DNA of 64,000 nucleotides from Prochlorococcus sp. AG-409-P03 (GTDB lineage: Bacteria; Cyanobacteriota; Cyanobacteriia; PCC-6307; Cyanobiaceae). Below, one piece after another: positions 48,796 through 60,300 of the stretch. The stretch lies in assembly GCA_003215295.1 (NCBI GenBank), contig QCKN01000001.1:124001-188000 (forward strand), written 5' to 3'. The notes below the pieces were generated by a model. The model did no database searches. It saw nothing but the letters and a program-made list of their open reading frames with translations, and had not been told where the DNA came from. The position numbers and the translations under genes are program-made. Numbering within the stretch: the stretch's first letter is position 1; every line of letters begins with the position of its first letter.

Positions 48796-50799
48796 TCAGG
48801 ATCTCTCGAAGTCATAGCTAGCTGTGGGTAGGAGATGCCAACTGCCATCTCCCACAAGTTCTAGTACAGATGAATGGAAGTCTATAAGGGTTGGACGATG
48901 TCCAACGCTTATTACAGCAAGATCACGTTTTTTGAGAAGCTGATATAAGTGCTCTTCTGTTTTTACATCTAAAGCACTAGTTGCCTCATCTAAAACAGCG
49001 AATCGAGGTGCATTTAATAATAGTCTTCCAAATGCAAGCCGTTGTTGTTCTCCAAGAGAGAGGATTCTTTGCCAGTCTTGCTTGACATCTAAGTCAGGGT
49101 AACGACTTAATAAGGAATAGAGTTTAACTTCACTGAGGACAGATCTTAGTTGATCATCACTAAATCTAGTTTCCTCGGTTGGATAACAGAGCTGCTCTCT
49201 CAAAGATCCCAGCAACATATATGGTTTCTGAGGTATAAATAACAGCTCCCCAGTTTCAGGCTTTTCGATCTGCCCTTGGATCGGTTTCCATAAACCACTT
49301 ATCATTCTCAATAGTGATGTTTTTCCGCAACCTGATGGGCCCACAACAAGTAACCTGTCGCTTTGATTAATACTTATATTTAGATTATGAATGATTGGTG
49401 TTTTACTTCCTGGTGGGCATAGATCTGCATTTCGGATAATAATAGAATTTGCATTTGAAAGCTCTATGTTTTTTTCATAGGGAACTTGAGTATTAACTTG
49501 TTCGATTTTTGACTGGAAACCTTCAAGCCTGCTAATACCTGCTGTAAATTTTGCCAATTCTTCAATTTGATTCACTACAAAGAATAGGGAGCCTTCAACC
49601 ATTCCAAATGCAAAATTTGCCTGTATAAATCTTCCATAATCAATTTCACCAGCAAAGTATGGGATAGCCATGATTAAGTAAGGGAAGAAATTACCTGCAT
49701 AGTTGATTGACCTTCTCATTACATCGATAATTACTCTCCAGATAATTAGCAGGTTGAAATTTCGCACTACAGACCCTAGTCGTCTTTGAGTTTCATTTTT
49801 TTCAGGTTCTTCTCCGGCATAAAAAGCTATAGATTCTGCATTGTCACGAATGTGAACAAGTCCATATCTAAAGTCAGCTTCATATCGCAATTGATCAAAG
49901 TCAATTCTTACTAGATTTCTTCCTGCAATAATTAAAATCGTTGTCGCAAATGCGGCATAACCGAACAATGACCATGTTAATGCTCTACTTATGCTCCAAA
50001 GAATTAAAATATTTAATGAGAAAGTTAGGAGTGCATCGAAGATCCCTAATGTAAAAGTAAGGCTCTGACCTGTAAATGCTCTTGTATCATCAGTGATACG
50101 TTGATCAGGATTGTCAATGTCGGTAGCCTGCTCATCATTGGGATTTAAGACATAATAGGCTTTGTTATTCATATAGTCTGATATAAGACTCTTAGAAAGC
50201 CATTCCCTCCAGATTATGCCTAATTTGTATGTGAAAAATATTTGAGAAACTCTTATAGGAAGGGCTGCGATAAAACAACATGCATATATACCTAGAATTT
50301 TGTAAAAGCCATCTTGTTGCTTTGCAACCAGTGCATTAGTTAAGTCTCTTGCAATGAAGCCAATCCCTGCATTGATACCATTTACTGCTAGAAGCATCAG
50401 CACTATGATTCCAAGTAATATCCAATGCAGCCATCTCTTGCTTCGTAACTGCTGGCGCAAGGCGAAGAAACTAGAGGAACCAATAAGGAAAAAACTTATA
50501 AACAGCCAACCCAAACTGCCTTGCCAAATTGTTCCAACAGTATTAACAACTCCTCCAAAATACTTTTCAGTAAGAATAGGTTGAACTTTCTCAAGTATTT
50601 CTATTACCCCAGTTAGTAGAAAGAGGACAAGGCCACCAACACAAAATATCAAGCATACAAGTAACCAAATGAATTGCCATCCATTATTTGGCTCCAGAGG
50701 CAAGAAGAAGGGTTGAGCTAGACGTCTTAGTTTTCCAAGTTGCGCATTTAAACTTTGTTTGTCGTATGCAATTGTGCTCGTCATTTGGATATCATGCAA
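48796..50799 (-). CDS. ABC transporter fused permease/ATPase (ABCD/SbmA-BacA-like)
   Basis: 667 aa; membrane domain then LLVVGPSGCGKTSLLRMISGLW, LSLGEQQRLAFGRLLLNAPRFAVLDEATSALD. Confidence 0.92.
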   Translation of the reverse strand: MHDIQMTSTIAYDKQSLNAQLGKLRRLAQPFFLPLEPNNGWQFIWLLVCLIFCVGGLVLFLLTGVIEILEKVQPILTEKYFGGVVNTVGTIWQGSLGWLFISFFLIGSSSFFALRQQLRSKRWLHWILLGIIVLMLLAVNGINAGIGFIARDLTNALVAKQQDGFYKILGIYACCFIAALPIRVSQIFFTYKLGIIWREWLSKSLISDYMNNKAYYVLNPNDEQATDIDNPDQRITDDTRAFTGQSLTFTLGIFDALLTFSLNILILWSISRALTWSLFGYAAFATTILIIAGRNLVRIDFDQLRYEADFRYGLVHIRDNAESIAFYAGEEPEKNETQRRLGSVVRNFNLLIIWRVIIDVMRRSINYAGNFFPYLIMAIPYFAGEIDYGRFIQANFAFGMVEGSLFFVVNQIEELAKFTAGISRLEGFQSKIEQVNTQVPYEKNIELSNANSIIIRNADLCPPGSKTPIIHNLNISINQSDRLLVVGPSGCGKTSLLRMISGLWKPIQGQIEKPETGELLFIPQKPYMLLGSLREQLCYPTEETRFSDDQLRSVLSEVKLYSLLSRYPDLDVKQDWQRILSLGEQQRLAFGRLLLNAPRFAVLDEATSALDVKTEEHLYQLLKKRDLAVISVGHRPTLIDFHSSVLELVGDGSWHLLPTASYDFERS

Positions 50800-51100
50800 A
50801 TTGATCTAAGTAAATGAAGAAGACCCTGAAAATTTTAAGTATTTTAGATGTAATTTCGTTATTATAGAAGCTGATGATCAGAATGGAAAGATAGCAAATT
50901 CCTATTCCTTTCCTATTTTGTTAGATGAGGCCAGAAAACTGAAAAATGATATGACAGGCAATCATTCTTAGCGACTAAAGTCACTATAATCCTTTATTTA
51001 GAGATAGATTGGGTTTTGATATCATATTTGTTTTGTCTGCTCTTTCATACTTACTGATAGACATTCCAGAAATATGCCTTGCTGAAGTGAGCAATTTTGA

Positions 51101-51313
51101 TTAATCCCTTCTTGGTAAATGATCGTACAGATCCGGGAAATGCATTTTAAAAATATCCATACAACCTGCTTTGTATTCGTCCGAGTCTCGAGGAGTAGTC
51201 CAGAAAAGTTTTCTCCATAATGGCTTTGTAAGAAAATTTGTTTTGATTTTGGTGTGTATAATCTCTCGATTTAGATTATATAGTCTCGCTTTTTCTGTCA
51301 AGTCTATTGGCAT
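51101..51313 (-). CDS. Small hypothetical protein
   Basis: 70 aa ORF MPIDLTEKARLYNLNREIIHTKIKTNFLTKPLWRKLFWTTPRDSDEYKAGCMDIFKMHFPDLYDHLPRRD; coding-like composition. Confidence 0.45.
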   Translation of the reverse strand: MPIDLTEKARLYNLNREIIHTKIKTNFLTKPLWRKLFWTTPRDSDEYKAGCMDIFKMHFPDLYDHLPRRD

Positions 51314-51415
51314 GCTGTCAACGCATAGAAGAGATCCATATTAATTATATTCGATTACTTTTTGAAATATCAACAAAAAAATCTTTAGCTATAGTTAAAG
51401 TGATTTTGTGTCATT

Positions 51416-51727
51416 TCAGGCAGGCATAGATCCTTGCTTATTGCAGGTAATATGATTATTAATTGCATTAAGCAAAACTTCCTTTTCTAATGGTGCAATG
51501 GGTAAGCATAACACTTCATCTATTAAATCCACTCTCCAAAGAATTTGACTATCTTTAACCTTTGGATCCTCTAGTCTAAAGTGAACGCCTTCGGTTAAAT
51601 TTTCTGCTTTTTCATCTAATTCTGATTGTGAAATTCCTAGGTATTCAAGTAGTTCACTAGTTGAAAACCAAGCTGACGGAATTGTGGCAAGCAATTGAGC
51701 TTCATTTTCTGATCTTTTAATCTTCAT
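51416..51727 (-). CDS. Hypothetical protein
   Basis: 103 aa; IPSAWFSTSELLEYLGISQSELDEKAENLTEGVHFRLEDPKVKDSQILWRVDLIDEVLCLP. Confidence 0.6.
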   Translation of the reverse strand: MKIKRSENEAQLLATIPSAWFSTSELLEYLGISQSELDEKAENLTEGVHFRLEDPKVKDSQILWRVDLIDEVLCLPIAPLEKEVLLNAINNHITCNKQGSMPA

Positions 51728-51856
51728 ATGTTTCTGGCACTTTTCTTTAAGGATCTCATCTGGAGAGAAAGATGCAAGTGTGCATTATTAAATTAACCGG
51801 AGTTTCTCTCTCAACCAAGAAGAAAGGTTCTCGACATTGTGAGCCTTGGGGTTTCC

Positions 51857-52198
51857 CTAGCCTGGGGGCCAATTTAATGTTCGTCCTCCTATTATATGTA
51901 TATGAAGGTGAAAGACTGTTTGTCCAGCCTCAGCGCCATTATTGATAACTGTTCGCCAACTGGACAGACCCTGTTGTTGAGCGATCTTTGCTGAAACTAG
52001 TAGCAGATGACCAAGTAACTGTGTGTCTTCTTGTTTGGCTGTATTGAGGTTGCGTATGGCTTTTCGAGGAATTAAAAGAATATGAATAGGTGCTTGTGGT
52101 TGGATATCTCTAAAGGCTAGGCATTGTTTGTCAGCATAGATTTCATCGCAAGGAATTTCCTTACGCAAGATTTGACTAAAGATCGTTTCATCAGACAT
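51857..52198 (-). CDS. HIT family protein
   Basis: ETIFSQILRKEIPCDEIYADKQCLAFRDIQPQAPIHILLIPRKAI...GQTVFHLHIHIIGGR with HxHxH motif. Confidence 0.95.
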   Translation of the reverse strand: MSDETIFSQILRKEIPCDEIYADKQCLAFRDIQPQAPIHILLIPRKAIRNLNTAKQEDTQLLGHLLLVSAKIAQQQGLSSWRTVINNGAEAGQTVFHLHIHIIGGRTLNWPPG

Positions 52199-52327
52199 GT
52201 TGAACAGTAGGAGAAGAGGACTTGCTTTTCAGTTTGGCTATTGCTAAGAGTTAGGCAACAAGGACTGTCCCCTTATATAGGTTTTAAAGTATTTGGCAGG
52301 TATTTAAGTAAACAAACATGAGTTTAA

Positions 52328-52498
52328 TTAGCGTCCTTTTCTTCTTTGCTGGGTTTTCCTTTTGTACTTCTCAACAGGTGTTTCATGGTGACGCAGTCGT
52401 TTTAAATCAGAGAAAATCCCCGCTTTAGAGACTTGACGTTTGAACCTACGTAATGCTGATTCAACACCCTCATTTTCACCGATAGTGACCTGGCTCAT
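52328..52498 (-). CDS. rpsU: 30S ribosomal protein S21
   Basis: Own translation: [56 protein letters not shown]. Below the ORF-track cutoff. Confidence 0.93.
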   Translation of the reverse strand: MSQVTIGENEGVESALRRFKRQVSKAGIFSDLKRLRHHETPVEKYKRKTQQRRKGR

Positions 52499-52646
52499 GC
52501 AGACAATAGATTAGAAGTGAACTTAATTTAGCAATTAATTCTATCAACAGAGCTTGCAGATACCTAAGTGATTGGTGGAAAGCCCGTCTTTTTATAAGAT
52601 ATGAAAGGCTTTGATTGGTGAATGGCTGATTTATCTCCTTATTAAG

Positions 52647-53252
52647 TTAGGCAAGGGCGCGGACGTCTTTATTTTGGAATCCATGCTCTTTTAATTCACG
52701 GCTAAGCTCTTCTTGATTAGTGACTCTGTCCACAAATAGAACACCCTGAAGATGATCCATTTCATGTTGAATGCATCTTGCAATGAGTCCATCAGCGTTC
52801 ATTTTCTTTGGTCTCCCCATTTCGTCTCTATAGCTAACCTTGATAGAAGACGGTCGAATAACATCTAAGTAAACTCCTGGGATGCTTAAACAACCTTCTT
52901 CATAGGTTTCAATACTGGCGCTCGATGCCACTATCTCTGGATTAATAAGTACCAATGGTGGTGTTGCTGGATTCTCTAGATCTATATCAATTACTAGCAG
53001 TTGGTTGTGAATCCCTACTTGAGGTGCTGCTAACCCTATACCTTTTGCTGAATACATGCTTCGGAGCATGTTTCTAGCTAATTCTCTGATGGATTCGTCT
53101 ACTTTGCTTATTCGCCGAGCAGGTTGCCGTAAGACTTTGTTGCCAAGAGTATGTATTTCCAGCGGGGGCGTCTCTAGTGGCTCCTTGGGAATTGCTATAG
53201 CAGCCTTGTCCTTTTCTGCTGTTCGGGCCATTTGGGCAAAGCTGCGAGCCAA
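52647..53252 (-). CDS. def: Peptide deformylase
   Basis: GIGLAAPQVGIHNQLLVIDID...EEGCLSIPGVYLDV...RCIQHEMDHLQGVLFVDRV. Confidence 0.97.
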   Translation of the reverse strand: MARSFAQMARTAEKDKAAIAIPKEPLETPPLEIHTLGNKVLRQPARRISKVDESIRELARNMLRSMYSAKGIGLAAPQVGIHNQLLVIDIDLENPATPPLVLINPEIVASSASIETYEEGCLSIPGVYLDVIRPSSIKVSYRDEMGRPKKMNADGLIARCIQHEMDHLQGVLFVDRVTNQEELSRELKEHGFQNKDVRALA

Positions 53253-53317
53253 GGAGACCCTCCATATAAATAGACCATAAGTTTAGGCAGTTATAGGCAA
53301 AATCATCCTTTTTTTCG

Positions 53318-55267
53318 ATGAAAGTCAATCCCAGTAAGTTCAAACATGTGCTGAGACCTTTAGAGGCTGCTGAAGTTGTTGGTGACAAGCCAGTTTTGAA
53401 GGAGCCACGCATTCTTGGCAACTGGGCTTTGTGGTTGGAGCAGCGACCAGTCGAAGGAGGCAGAACAACGGCTTTGATTCGACCATGGGCGCGACCAGAT
53501 CTTCCTGTACAGGAGTTGACTAAATTCCCAATCAATCTTCGTAGCCGTGTTCATACATATGGTGGAGGTCCTTTGGCAACGACTTTTGCAGGTAATGAGC
53601 TTTTTTTAGTTTGGGTTGATGATTGTGATGGTTGCCTTTGGTTTCAAACTTGGCAGGAAAGTTCCCGCCTTGATGAAGAAGTCCCTTGGTTTAATCAATT
53701 GTCTGCTCCTGTTCGCCTTTCTTCTCCTGGTGAGTATTGCTTTGCTGATGGCCTAATCGACTTCACTCGAAGACGTTGGCTAGGTGTGATGGAGCACAAG
53801 GAAAAGGATTACTTAGTCAGCTTTTCTCTTGATAAAGAAGCTCAGCAGCCACTAGTGATCTATGAGCCAACAGATTTTCTAGGTTATTTAGCCCTCAGCC
53901 CAGATGGGGCTCAATTGGCTTGGGTAGAGTGGCAACAACCCAATATGCCGTGGGATTCCAGTCAACTTTGGTGGGCAAGTTTGACTGAGATTGGAGATAT
54001 CATAGTTACAAAGATTTTGGCCGGAACTACCACTTTAGAAAATAAATCTGTGTCTGTGTTTCAACCAATTTGGTTGGCAGATCGACAACTTTTAGTGGCT
54101 GAGGATAGTAGTGGATGGTGGAACTTAATGATGACAACTACGGAGAATTTGCCTAGCAATCAGCCTGTATGGAGGCGTAATTGGCCAATGGATGCTGAAA
54201 CAGCTGTGCCTCAATGGGTATATGGCATGTCGACCAACTCTTTAGCTGGGGAAAATATTTTATCCTTGATTTGTAACCAAGGACTTTGGGCAATCAAGCT
54301 GCTTAGTTTTGATGGGAATGTGAGAGAGTTCGATCAGCCATTTGATGATTTATCAGGTTTAAAAGCATTTGGAGATAAAGCTATTGCTATAGCCAGCAAT
54401 TCTGCCCAAGGGACTGGCTTGCTTGAAATAGATGTAAAAAAAGAGATTTGGATGCACAGTCCACTTCATTTACCACTGTTGGAAGATGATCATATTAGTC
54501 ATGCGCAGTCATTTTGGTTTAAAGGTTTTCAAGGAGAATTGACACATTCCTGGTATTACCCTCCCCAAAATGTTGTTAATCAAGCTGCACCACTTTTGGT
54601 AAAGATTCATAGTGGGCCAACTGCTATGGCATGTAAGGGGTTGCAACTAGGCATACAGTTTTGGACATCTCGAGGTTGGGGTGTAGTAGATGTGAACTAT
54701 GGCGGTTCTACCGGTTTTGGACGAAGTTATCGAGAAAGGTTGAAGGGTCGGTGGGGTGAAATAGATGTCGCTGATTGTTCAGCTGTTGCAAAGGCATTAG
54801 TCGCGGAAGGTAAAGCAGATCCTAGGCGAATTGCAATAGAAGGAAGCAGTGCAGGTGGCTTTACAGCTTTGGCATGTTTAAGCTCGACAGATATCTTTCG
54901 TGTAGCTGCTTGTAAGTATGGTGTAACTGATTTAGTTAAAATGAATACAGATACGCATCGATTTGAATCGGGTTATTTAGATTATCTTCTTGGAGATGTA
55001 TCAAGTAATATGGAAACTTATCAAAAACGTTCACCAATAGAAAATGCAGAAACCATTAATTGCCCTATCATTTTCTTTCAGGGCTTGAAAGATAAGGTTG
55101 TTCTTCCAGAGCAGACAGAAAGAATGGCTAACATTTTAAGGTCTAGAAATATCCCTGTACAAGTTCATACTTTTTCAGAAGAAGCTCATGGTTTTCGAGA
55201 TGCTAACGTGAAAGTTCAAGTACTTCAGCAAACAGAAATATTTTTTCGAAGACAACTGAATATTTAA
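53318..55267 (+). CDS. S9 family prolyl oligopeptidase-type peptidase
   Basis: 649 aa; VDVNYGGSTGFGRSYRERLKGRWGEIDVADC, IEGSSAGGFTALACL (GxSxGG), C-terminal EEAHGFRD. Confidence 0.94.
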   Translation: MKVNPSKFKHVLRPLEAAEVVGDKPVLKEPRILGNWALWLEQRPVEGGRTTALIRPWARPDLPVQELTKFPINLRSRVHTYGGGPLATTFAGNELFLVWVDDCDGCLWFQTWQESSRLDEEVPWFNQLSAPVRLSSPGEYCFADGLIDFTRRRWLGVMEHKEKDYLVSFSLDKEAQQPLVIYEPTDFLGYLALSPDGAQLAWVEWQQPNMPWDSSQLWWASLTEIGDIIVTKILAGTTTLENKSVSVFQPIWLADRQLLVAEDSSGWWNLMMTTTENLPSNQPVWRRNWPMDAETAVPQWVYGMSTNSLAGENILSLICNQGLWAIKLLSFDGNVREFDQPFDDLSGLKAFGDKAIAIASNSAQGTGLLEIDVKKEIWMHSPLHLPLLEDDHISHAQSFWFKGFQGELTHSWYYPPQNVVNQAAPLLVKIHSGPTAMACKGLQLGIQFWTSRGWGVVDVNYGGSTGFGRSYRERLKGRWGEIDVADCSAVAKALVAEGKADPRRIAIEGSSAGGFTALACLSSTDIFRVAACKYGVTDLVKMNTDTHRFESGYLDYLLGDVSSNMETYQKRSPIENAETINCPIIFFQGLKDKVVLPEQTERMANILRSRNIPVQVHTFSEEAHGFRDANVKVQVLQQTEIFFRRQLNI

Positions 55268-56520
55268 ATATTCCTTTTTAAAAAGTCAACGATAGAAATT
55301 AGTTCTTCTGTGAAACGGTCTATTTCATTAATGGTTGTAGTGAAACTTAGACTTGCTCGTGCGGTTGACTTGAGACCATAATATCTGTGGAGAGGTTGGC
55401 AGCAATGATGCCCGCTTCGAATACATATTCCATTGGCATCTAGTAGTTCTGCTATATCGTTAGAATGTAGCCCTTGAATATTAAAAGTTGCAAGGGCGCC
55501 TCGATCAGGTTGATTCTCTGGAGAAGGGCCAAGAATCGTGAGGCCTTGAATGTTTCTCAGGCTTTCAAACAAATGTTTAGTTACTTTTGTTTCCCATTTA
55601 TGGATATTATCTAGGCCTATTGAGTCCAGGTACTTCAGAGCCGCTCCCATCGCGATTGCTTCTGCTATTGGAGGTGTTCCTGCTTCAAATTTATGAGGTA
55701 ACTCTGCCCAATTACTGTGATCAAGGAACACGTCTTGAATCATTTCTCCACCCCCAAGGAAAGGAGGCATTGTTTCGAGGAGATTTTCTCGAGCCCAGAG
55801 GAAGCCTACGCCTGTTGGCCCACATAACTTATGTGATGAGCCAGCTAAAAAATCAATTTCCAGCTTTATTACATCCATCTTTTGATGAGCGAGGCTCTGA
55901 CATGCATCTACCATTACTAGAGCGCCTTTTTGGTGGGCTAGCTTTGTAATTTCAGCAATTGGATTGCAGCATCCCAGTGTATTGCTGATATGAACTACAC
56001 TTACTAAGCGAGTACGGCTTGTGAGCTTTTCTTTTAGATCTTTTAGATCTAACTCTCCAGTTTCAGTGATTCCAATGTGTCGAAGGATGCAACCTTTTCT
56101 CTTGGCTAGTTGTTGCCATGGAACTAGGTTACTGTGATGTTCCATAAGAGTAAGTAAGATTTCATCACCTTCGTTCAGTTCGTAATCACCCCATGTACGT
56201 GCTACCAGGTTGATAGCTTCTGTGGCATTGCGGGTAAAGATAATTTCTTTAGAAGAAGAGGCATTTAAAAATTTGCCTGTCAAATCTCTTGCACTTTCAA
56301 ATGCTTCCGTCGCCCTAGCGCTGAGTTGATGTGCACCCCTATGAACATTTGCATTGTCATGCTTGTAGTAGTTCTCTAGTGCAGTTAATACTTCTTGAGG
56401 CTTTTGGCTTGTTGCTGCATGGTCTAGATATATAAGTTTCTGCTTCTCATTTGAGAATGCAGAAAAAATAGGAAAATTCCCTCGAGTAGCTTCTGCCAGG
56501 GTTTGATTAGGAACCCTCAT
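55264..56520 (-). CDS. sufS: Cysteine desulfurase SufS (ORF extends to 56601; MRVPNQTLAEATRG start at about 56520 preferred)
   Basis: IYLDHAATSQKPQEVLTALENYY...GSSHKLCGPTGVGFLW...IRSGHHCCQPLHRYYG. Confidence 0.93.
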   Translation of the reverse strand: MRVPNQTLAEATRGNFPIFSAFSNEKQKLIYLDHAATSQKPQEVLTALENYYKHDNANVHRGAHQLSARATEAFESARDLTGKFLNASSSKEIIFTRNATEAINLVARTWGDYELNEGDEILLTLMEHHSNLVPWQQLAKRKGCILRHIGITETGELDLKDLKEKLTSRTRLVSVVHISNTLGCCNPIAEITKLAHQKGALVMVDACQSLAHQKMDVIKLEIDFLAGSSHKLCGPTGVGFLWARENLLETMPPFLGGGEMIQDVFLDHSNWAELPHKFEAGTPPIAEAIAMGAALKYLDSIGLDNIHKWETKVTKHLFESLRNIQGLTILGPSPENQPDRGALATFNIQGLHSNDIAELLDANGICIRSGHHCCQPLHRYYGLKSTARASLSFTTTINEIDRFTEELISIVDFLKRNI

Positions 56521-57758
56521 CTTTTGACTATTTCTAATAGCTTCTTCAGGATGCCCCAGCGACCAGCATTTGCTGGTAAGCCTTTGAGGATTTCTTGACA
56601 ATAGCCTTTTAATAGGAGAGCAGTCGCTTGATCAGTTGTAATACCCCTGCTTTGTAGATAAAAGATTTCATCTTCTTGTAGTTGGCTGACTGTTGCACCA
56701 TGGGTACATCTCACATCATCAGCAATAATTTCGAGTTCAGGCTTTGTGTCAATACGTGCATTTTCTGAGATCAAAAGATTTCGACTTAATTGAGCTGCAT
56801 TCGTTTTTTGTGCTTTTTGAGGGACTTTAATTGCACCATTAAAAATGCAGTGAGACTGATCAGCTGCTGCAGATTTCTGCAATTGGTCAAGAGAGCCTTC
56901 AGGGCCATCAAAACTGACTAATGAATGGGTTGCTAATTGCTCGTTGCCTTTGGAGATTTGTAGGCCTCGAATAATACTTTGTGCCTGACCTTCGACTTGT
57001 TTTATATGCTGTTCGCAACGCCCTAGTGACCATCCATGCTGTACTGATGACAAGCTATAGGTGCTATTAGGTTTTTGTGTTACAGATAAATGTGCTAATA
57101 AGCTTGCCTCAGAAACTCCAAGCCCAATCAAACCATGTTTAAGCTCTGCACTTTCTTCTAGATTAATTTCAATCAGATGATTTTGCGCAGATTTTTTGGC
57201 TCCAATCACAACTTCAAGTAATTCAAGTTTCGAGCCTTTCTCTACATTGATTATTATTCTGGTCGAAGAAAATTCACTTGCATTGGCAGGCATTATTAAT
57301 TCCAGAGAAGGCACGTTAGTTCCTTTGATATTTAATCCAACTATTTGATTGGCAGTAGCATGATTTAAAAGTTTTGTCCAATCTACCTTGGATTTAATCT
57401 TTGACATTTTGAACTTCATAATCTCTTTGATTTCGTCTTTTGAGAGTTCTCTAATACCATATGGGAGTGTTATTAATTGGAGAGGATTTCTATTTGGAGA
57501 TAGAGTCAGACGTACGCCAGCATCATTTTGATCTGCCAGCTCAGCTGAAGATGGTGTTCTCTGCTGAACTTGCTCTTTGCTAATTGGGAGAGTTAAAAGA
57601 CTCTCCAGTTTTTTAAGATCTGTTAGGCGCCAATTCTCAATTTCACGTGAAGGAATCCCAAGATTTTGAATTAAAGATCGACCTTCAATTTGGATTTTTG
57701 CAAGTACTCCATTTGGTTCAGGCAGTGCATTGATCCAATTTTTGTATTCGAAGGACAT
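56517..57758 (-). CDS. sufD: Fe-S cluster assembly protein SufD
   Basis: [48 protein letters not shown]. Confidence 0.95.
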   Translation of the reverse strand: MSFEYKNWINALPEPNGVLAKIQIEGRSLIQNLGIPSREIENWRLTDLKKLESLLTLPISKEQVQQRTPSSAELADQNDAGVRLTLSPNRNPLQLITLPYGIRELSKDEIKEIMKFKMSKIKSKVDWTKLLNHATANQIVGLNIKGTNVPSLELIMPANASEFSSTRIIINVEKGSKLELLEVVIGAKKSAQNHLIEINLEESAELKHGLIGLGVSEASLLAHLSVTQKPNSTYSLSSVQHGWSLGRCEQHIKQVEGQAQSIIRGLQISKGNEQLATHSLVSFDGPEGSLDQLQKSAAADQSHCIFNGAIKVPQKAQKTNAAQLSRNLLISENARIDTKPELEIIADDVRCTHGATVSQLQEDEIFYLQSRGITTDQATALLLKGYCQEILKGLPANAGRWGILKKLLEIVKR

Positions 57759-58546
57759 TATTTGACCTCCTGATTATTTTTATCGCTGTCTATCCATTCA
57801 TACCCAGATCTCTCTAGTTCAATAGCTAACTCACTACCACCTGTCCGAACTATTTTTCCTCCTGCCATTACATGAACATAGTCAGGAGTAATTTCATTAA
57901 GAAGACGTTGATAATGAGTGATTAATAGCGTTGCATTGTCTTCATTTGCAAGCTGATTCACACCTTTGGCAACAATTCTTAGGGCATCAATATCTAGTCC
58001 TGAGTCGGTTTCATCAAGAATCGCTATGGTCGGTTCTAAAAGGGCCATTTGAAGAATTTCGTTTCGCTTTTTTTCGCCTCCAGAAAACCCTTCATTTACA
58101 CTCCGCTCTAAGAAAGAGGGATCCATTTGTACCACTTTTAGTCTTTCATTGACTAGATCCTCAAAGTCGAATGTGTCTAGCTCCTCTTTGCCAATTTGTT
58201 CCCTACGGGCATTTGTTGCGACACGTAGAAACTCAAGGTTGCTTACTCCAGGTATTTCAATGGGGTATTGAAACCCTAGAAATATTCCTATTCTAGCTCT
58301 GATTTCTGGTTCCATTTCAAGTAGATTTTCTCCTTGAAAAAGTACTTGTCCTTTGCACACGGTGTATGCAGGATGACCAGCTATGACTTTTGAAAGAGTG
58401 CTTTTCCCACTCCCATTTCTACCCATCACTGCATGAATTTCTCCGGCCTTTACTTTTAGATTTAAGCCTTTGAGTATGGGTTGATCTTCCACATGGGCAT
58501 GGAGATCAGAAATTTCAAGTAGGGTTTGAGCTTCAGGGCGAATCAC
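57758..58546 (-). CDS. sufC: Fe-S cluster assembly ATPase SufC
   Basis: [27 protein letters not shown]...[38 protein letters not shown]. Confidence 0.97.
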   Translation of the reverse strand: MIRPEAQTLLEISDLHAHVEDQPILKGLNLKVKAGEIHAVMGRNGSGKSTLSKVIAGHPAYTVCKGQVLFQGENLLEMEPEIRARIGIFLGFQYPIEIPGVSNLEFLRVATNARREQIGKEELDTFDFEDLVNERLKVVQMDPSFLERSVNEGFSGGEKKRNEILQMALLEPTIAILDETDSGLDIDALRIVAKGVNQLANEDNATLLITHYQRLLNEITPDYVHVMAGGKIVRTGGSELAIELERSGYEWIDSDKNNQEVK

Positions 58547-58607
58547 TGTAGTAGTTAGGCAAATTAAATCGAAACTAATAAAAGCTAATTAATTTTTCAT
58601 CAAGAAA

Positions 58608-60062
58608 CTATCCCACTGTTCCCTCCAATTTCAATGCCAACAGTTTGTCAGCTTCAGCTGCAAACTCCATAGGCAGCTGATTAAAAACATCTCGACAGAA
58701 CCCACTTACCATCATTGAAATTGCCTGTTCACAGCCAATACCTCTACTTTGCAGGTAGAAGAGTTGATCTTCTGAGATTCTGCATGTACTTGCTTCATGC
58801 TCAATACTTGCTTTAGCCTGTTGAGAACGGATGTAAGGGTAGGTATTGGCTGCTGCTTGATCTCCAATCAACATCGAATCACATTGGCTGTAATTTCTTG
58901 AACCAATTGCTTTGGATCCTATTTGAACTAACCCTCTGTAACTATTGCTGGACTGTCCTGCACTAATCCCTTTGCTCACAATTGTGGAGCGAGTGTTTTT
59001 ACCCAAATGAATCATCTTGGTGCCTGTATCAGCTTTCTGAAGATTGTTAGTTAAAGCAACTGAGTAAAACTCCCCGATGGATTCATCACCTTGGAGAATG
59101 CAACTAGGGTATTTCCACGTAATTGCAGAACCTGTTTCGACTTGAGACCAGCTAATCTTGCTTCTTTTACCTCTGCATTGGCCTCGCTTAGTTACAAAAT
59201 TGTAGATGCCACCAATTCCTTCTTCATTTCCTGAATACCAATTTTGAACTGTTGAATATTTTATAGAGGAGTCATCTAAAGCAATAAGCTCGACAACCGC
59301 TGCGTGAAGAGTATTGGTGTCGAACATTGGGGCTGTGCATCCTTCCAGATAGCTAACGGAGGCACCTTCTTCCGCGACTATTAGTGTTCTCTCGAATTGA
59401 CCTGTGTCTCCTGAGTTAATTCTGAAATACGAGGATAACTCCATAGGACAATTAACACCTTTAGGGATGAATACAAAGGAACCATCACTGAAGACTGCGG
59501 AGTTCAGAGCTGCAAAGAAATTATCTCCAATGGGCACCACTGTTCCTAAATATCGTTCAACTAGCTCTGGATATTCTTTAACTGCTTCACTAATAGAGCA
59601 AAATATCACTCCATGCTCAGCAAGCTTTTCTTTATAAGTAGTGGCTATTGATACGCTATCAAAGACTGCATCTACTGCAACATTAGAAAGACGCTTTTGT
59701 TCATTTAATGGAATTCCAAGCTTATCAAAAGTTTCTAAAAGTTTTGGATCGACTTCGTCTAAACTTTGTTTCTTTTTATCAGTTTTTGGTGCGGCATAAT
59801 AAATGATATCTTGGTAATCAATGTTTGGGTAGCGTAAATCTGCCCAGTTGGGTTCTTTTAAAGTTAACCATTTTCGATATGCTTTTAATCTGAAATGTAG
59901 TAGAAAGTCTGGCTCATCCTTTTTTGAGGATATAAGCCTTACGATATCTTCGTTTATACCTTTGGAGATCTTTTCGGTCTCGATCTCAGTAACGAAGCCG
60001 TATTTATAGGGCTTCGTTACAATCTTTTCAACTAAACTTGGACTTTCCATTCTTTTAACCAA
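58608..60062 (-). CDS. sufB: Fe-S cluster assembly scaffold SufB
   Basis: [46 protein letters not shown]...[36 protein letters not shown]. Confidence 0.97.
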   Translation of the reverse strand: MVKRMESPSLVEKIVTKPYKYGFVTEIETEKISKGINEDIVRLISSKKDEPDFLLHFRLKAYRKWLTLKEPNWADLRYPNIDYQDIIYYAAPKTDKKKQSLDEVDPKLLETFDKLGIPLNEQKRLSNVAVDAVFDSVSIATTYKEKLAEHGVIFCSISEAVKEYPELVERYLGTVVPIGDNFFAALNSAVFSDGSFVFIPKGVNCPMELSSYFRINSGDTGQFERTLIVAEEGASVSYLEGCTAPMFDTNTLHAAVVELIALDDSSIKYSTVQNWYSGNEEGIGGIYNFVTKRGQCRGKRSKISWSQVETGSAITWKYPSCILQGDESIGEFYSVALTNNLQKADTGTKMIHLGKNTRSTIVSKGISAGQSSNSYRGLVQIGSKAIGSRNYSQCDSMLIGDQAAANTYPYIRSQQAKASIEHEASTCRISEDQLFYLQSRGIGCEQAISMMVSGFCRDVFNQLPMEFAAEADKLLALKLEGTVG

Positions 60063-60300
60063 CCTCAGGGCATGGGAAACAGGAAAATTTCTCTATGTGT
60101 AGAACTGTGGATTGTATATCTCTAGAAATTTTCTTTACTGTGCTTGGAAAATTGATTCTCAACAAGATGCTGCTCTGACATATTGCCGAGTAATGAGCAT
60201 TATCTAAGGCTGGATAGTCTTGCATTGATCAGGGACAGAGGATTTGACGGTGAAGGGGTTTTGTATGACCAGGGAGAGATTACAGGCGTTTATTGACAGG

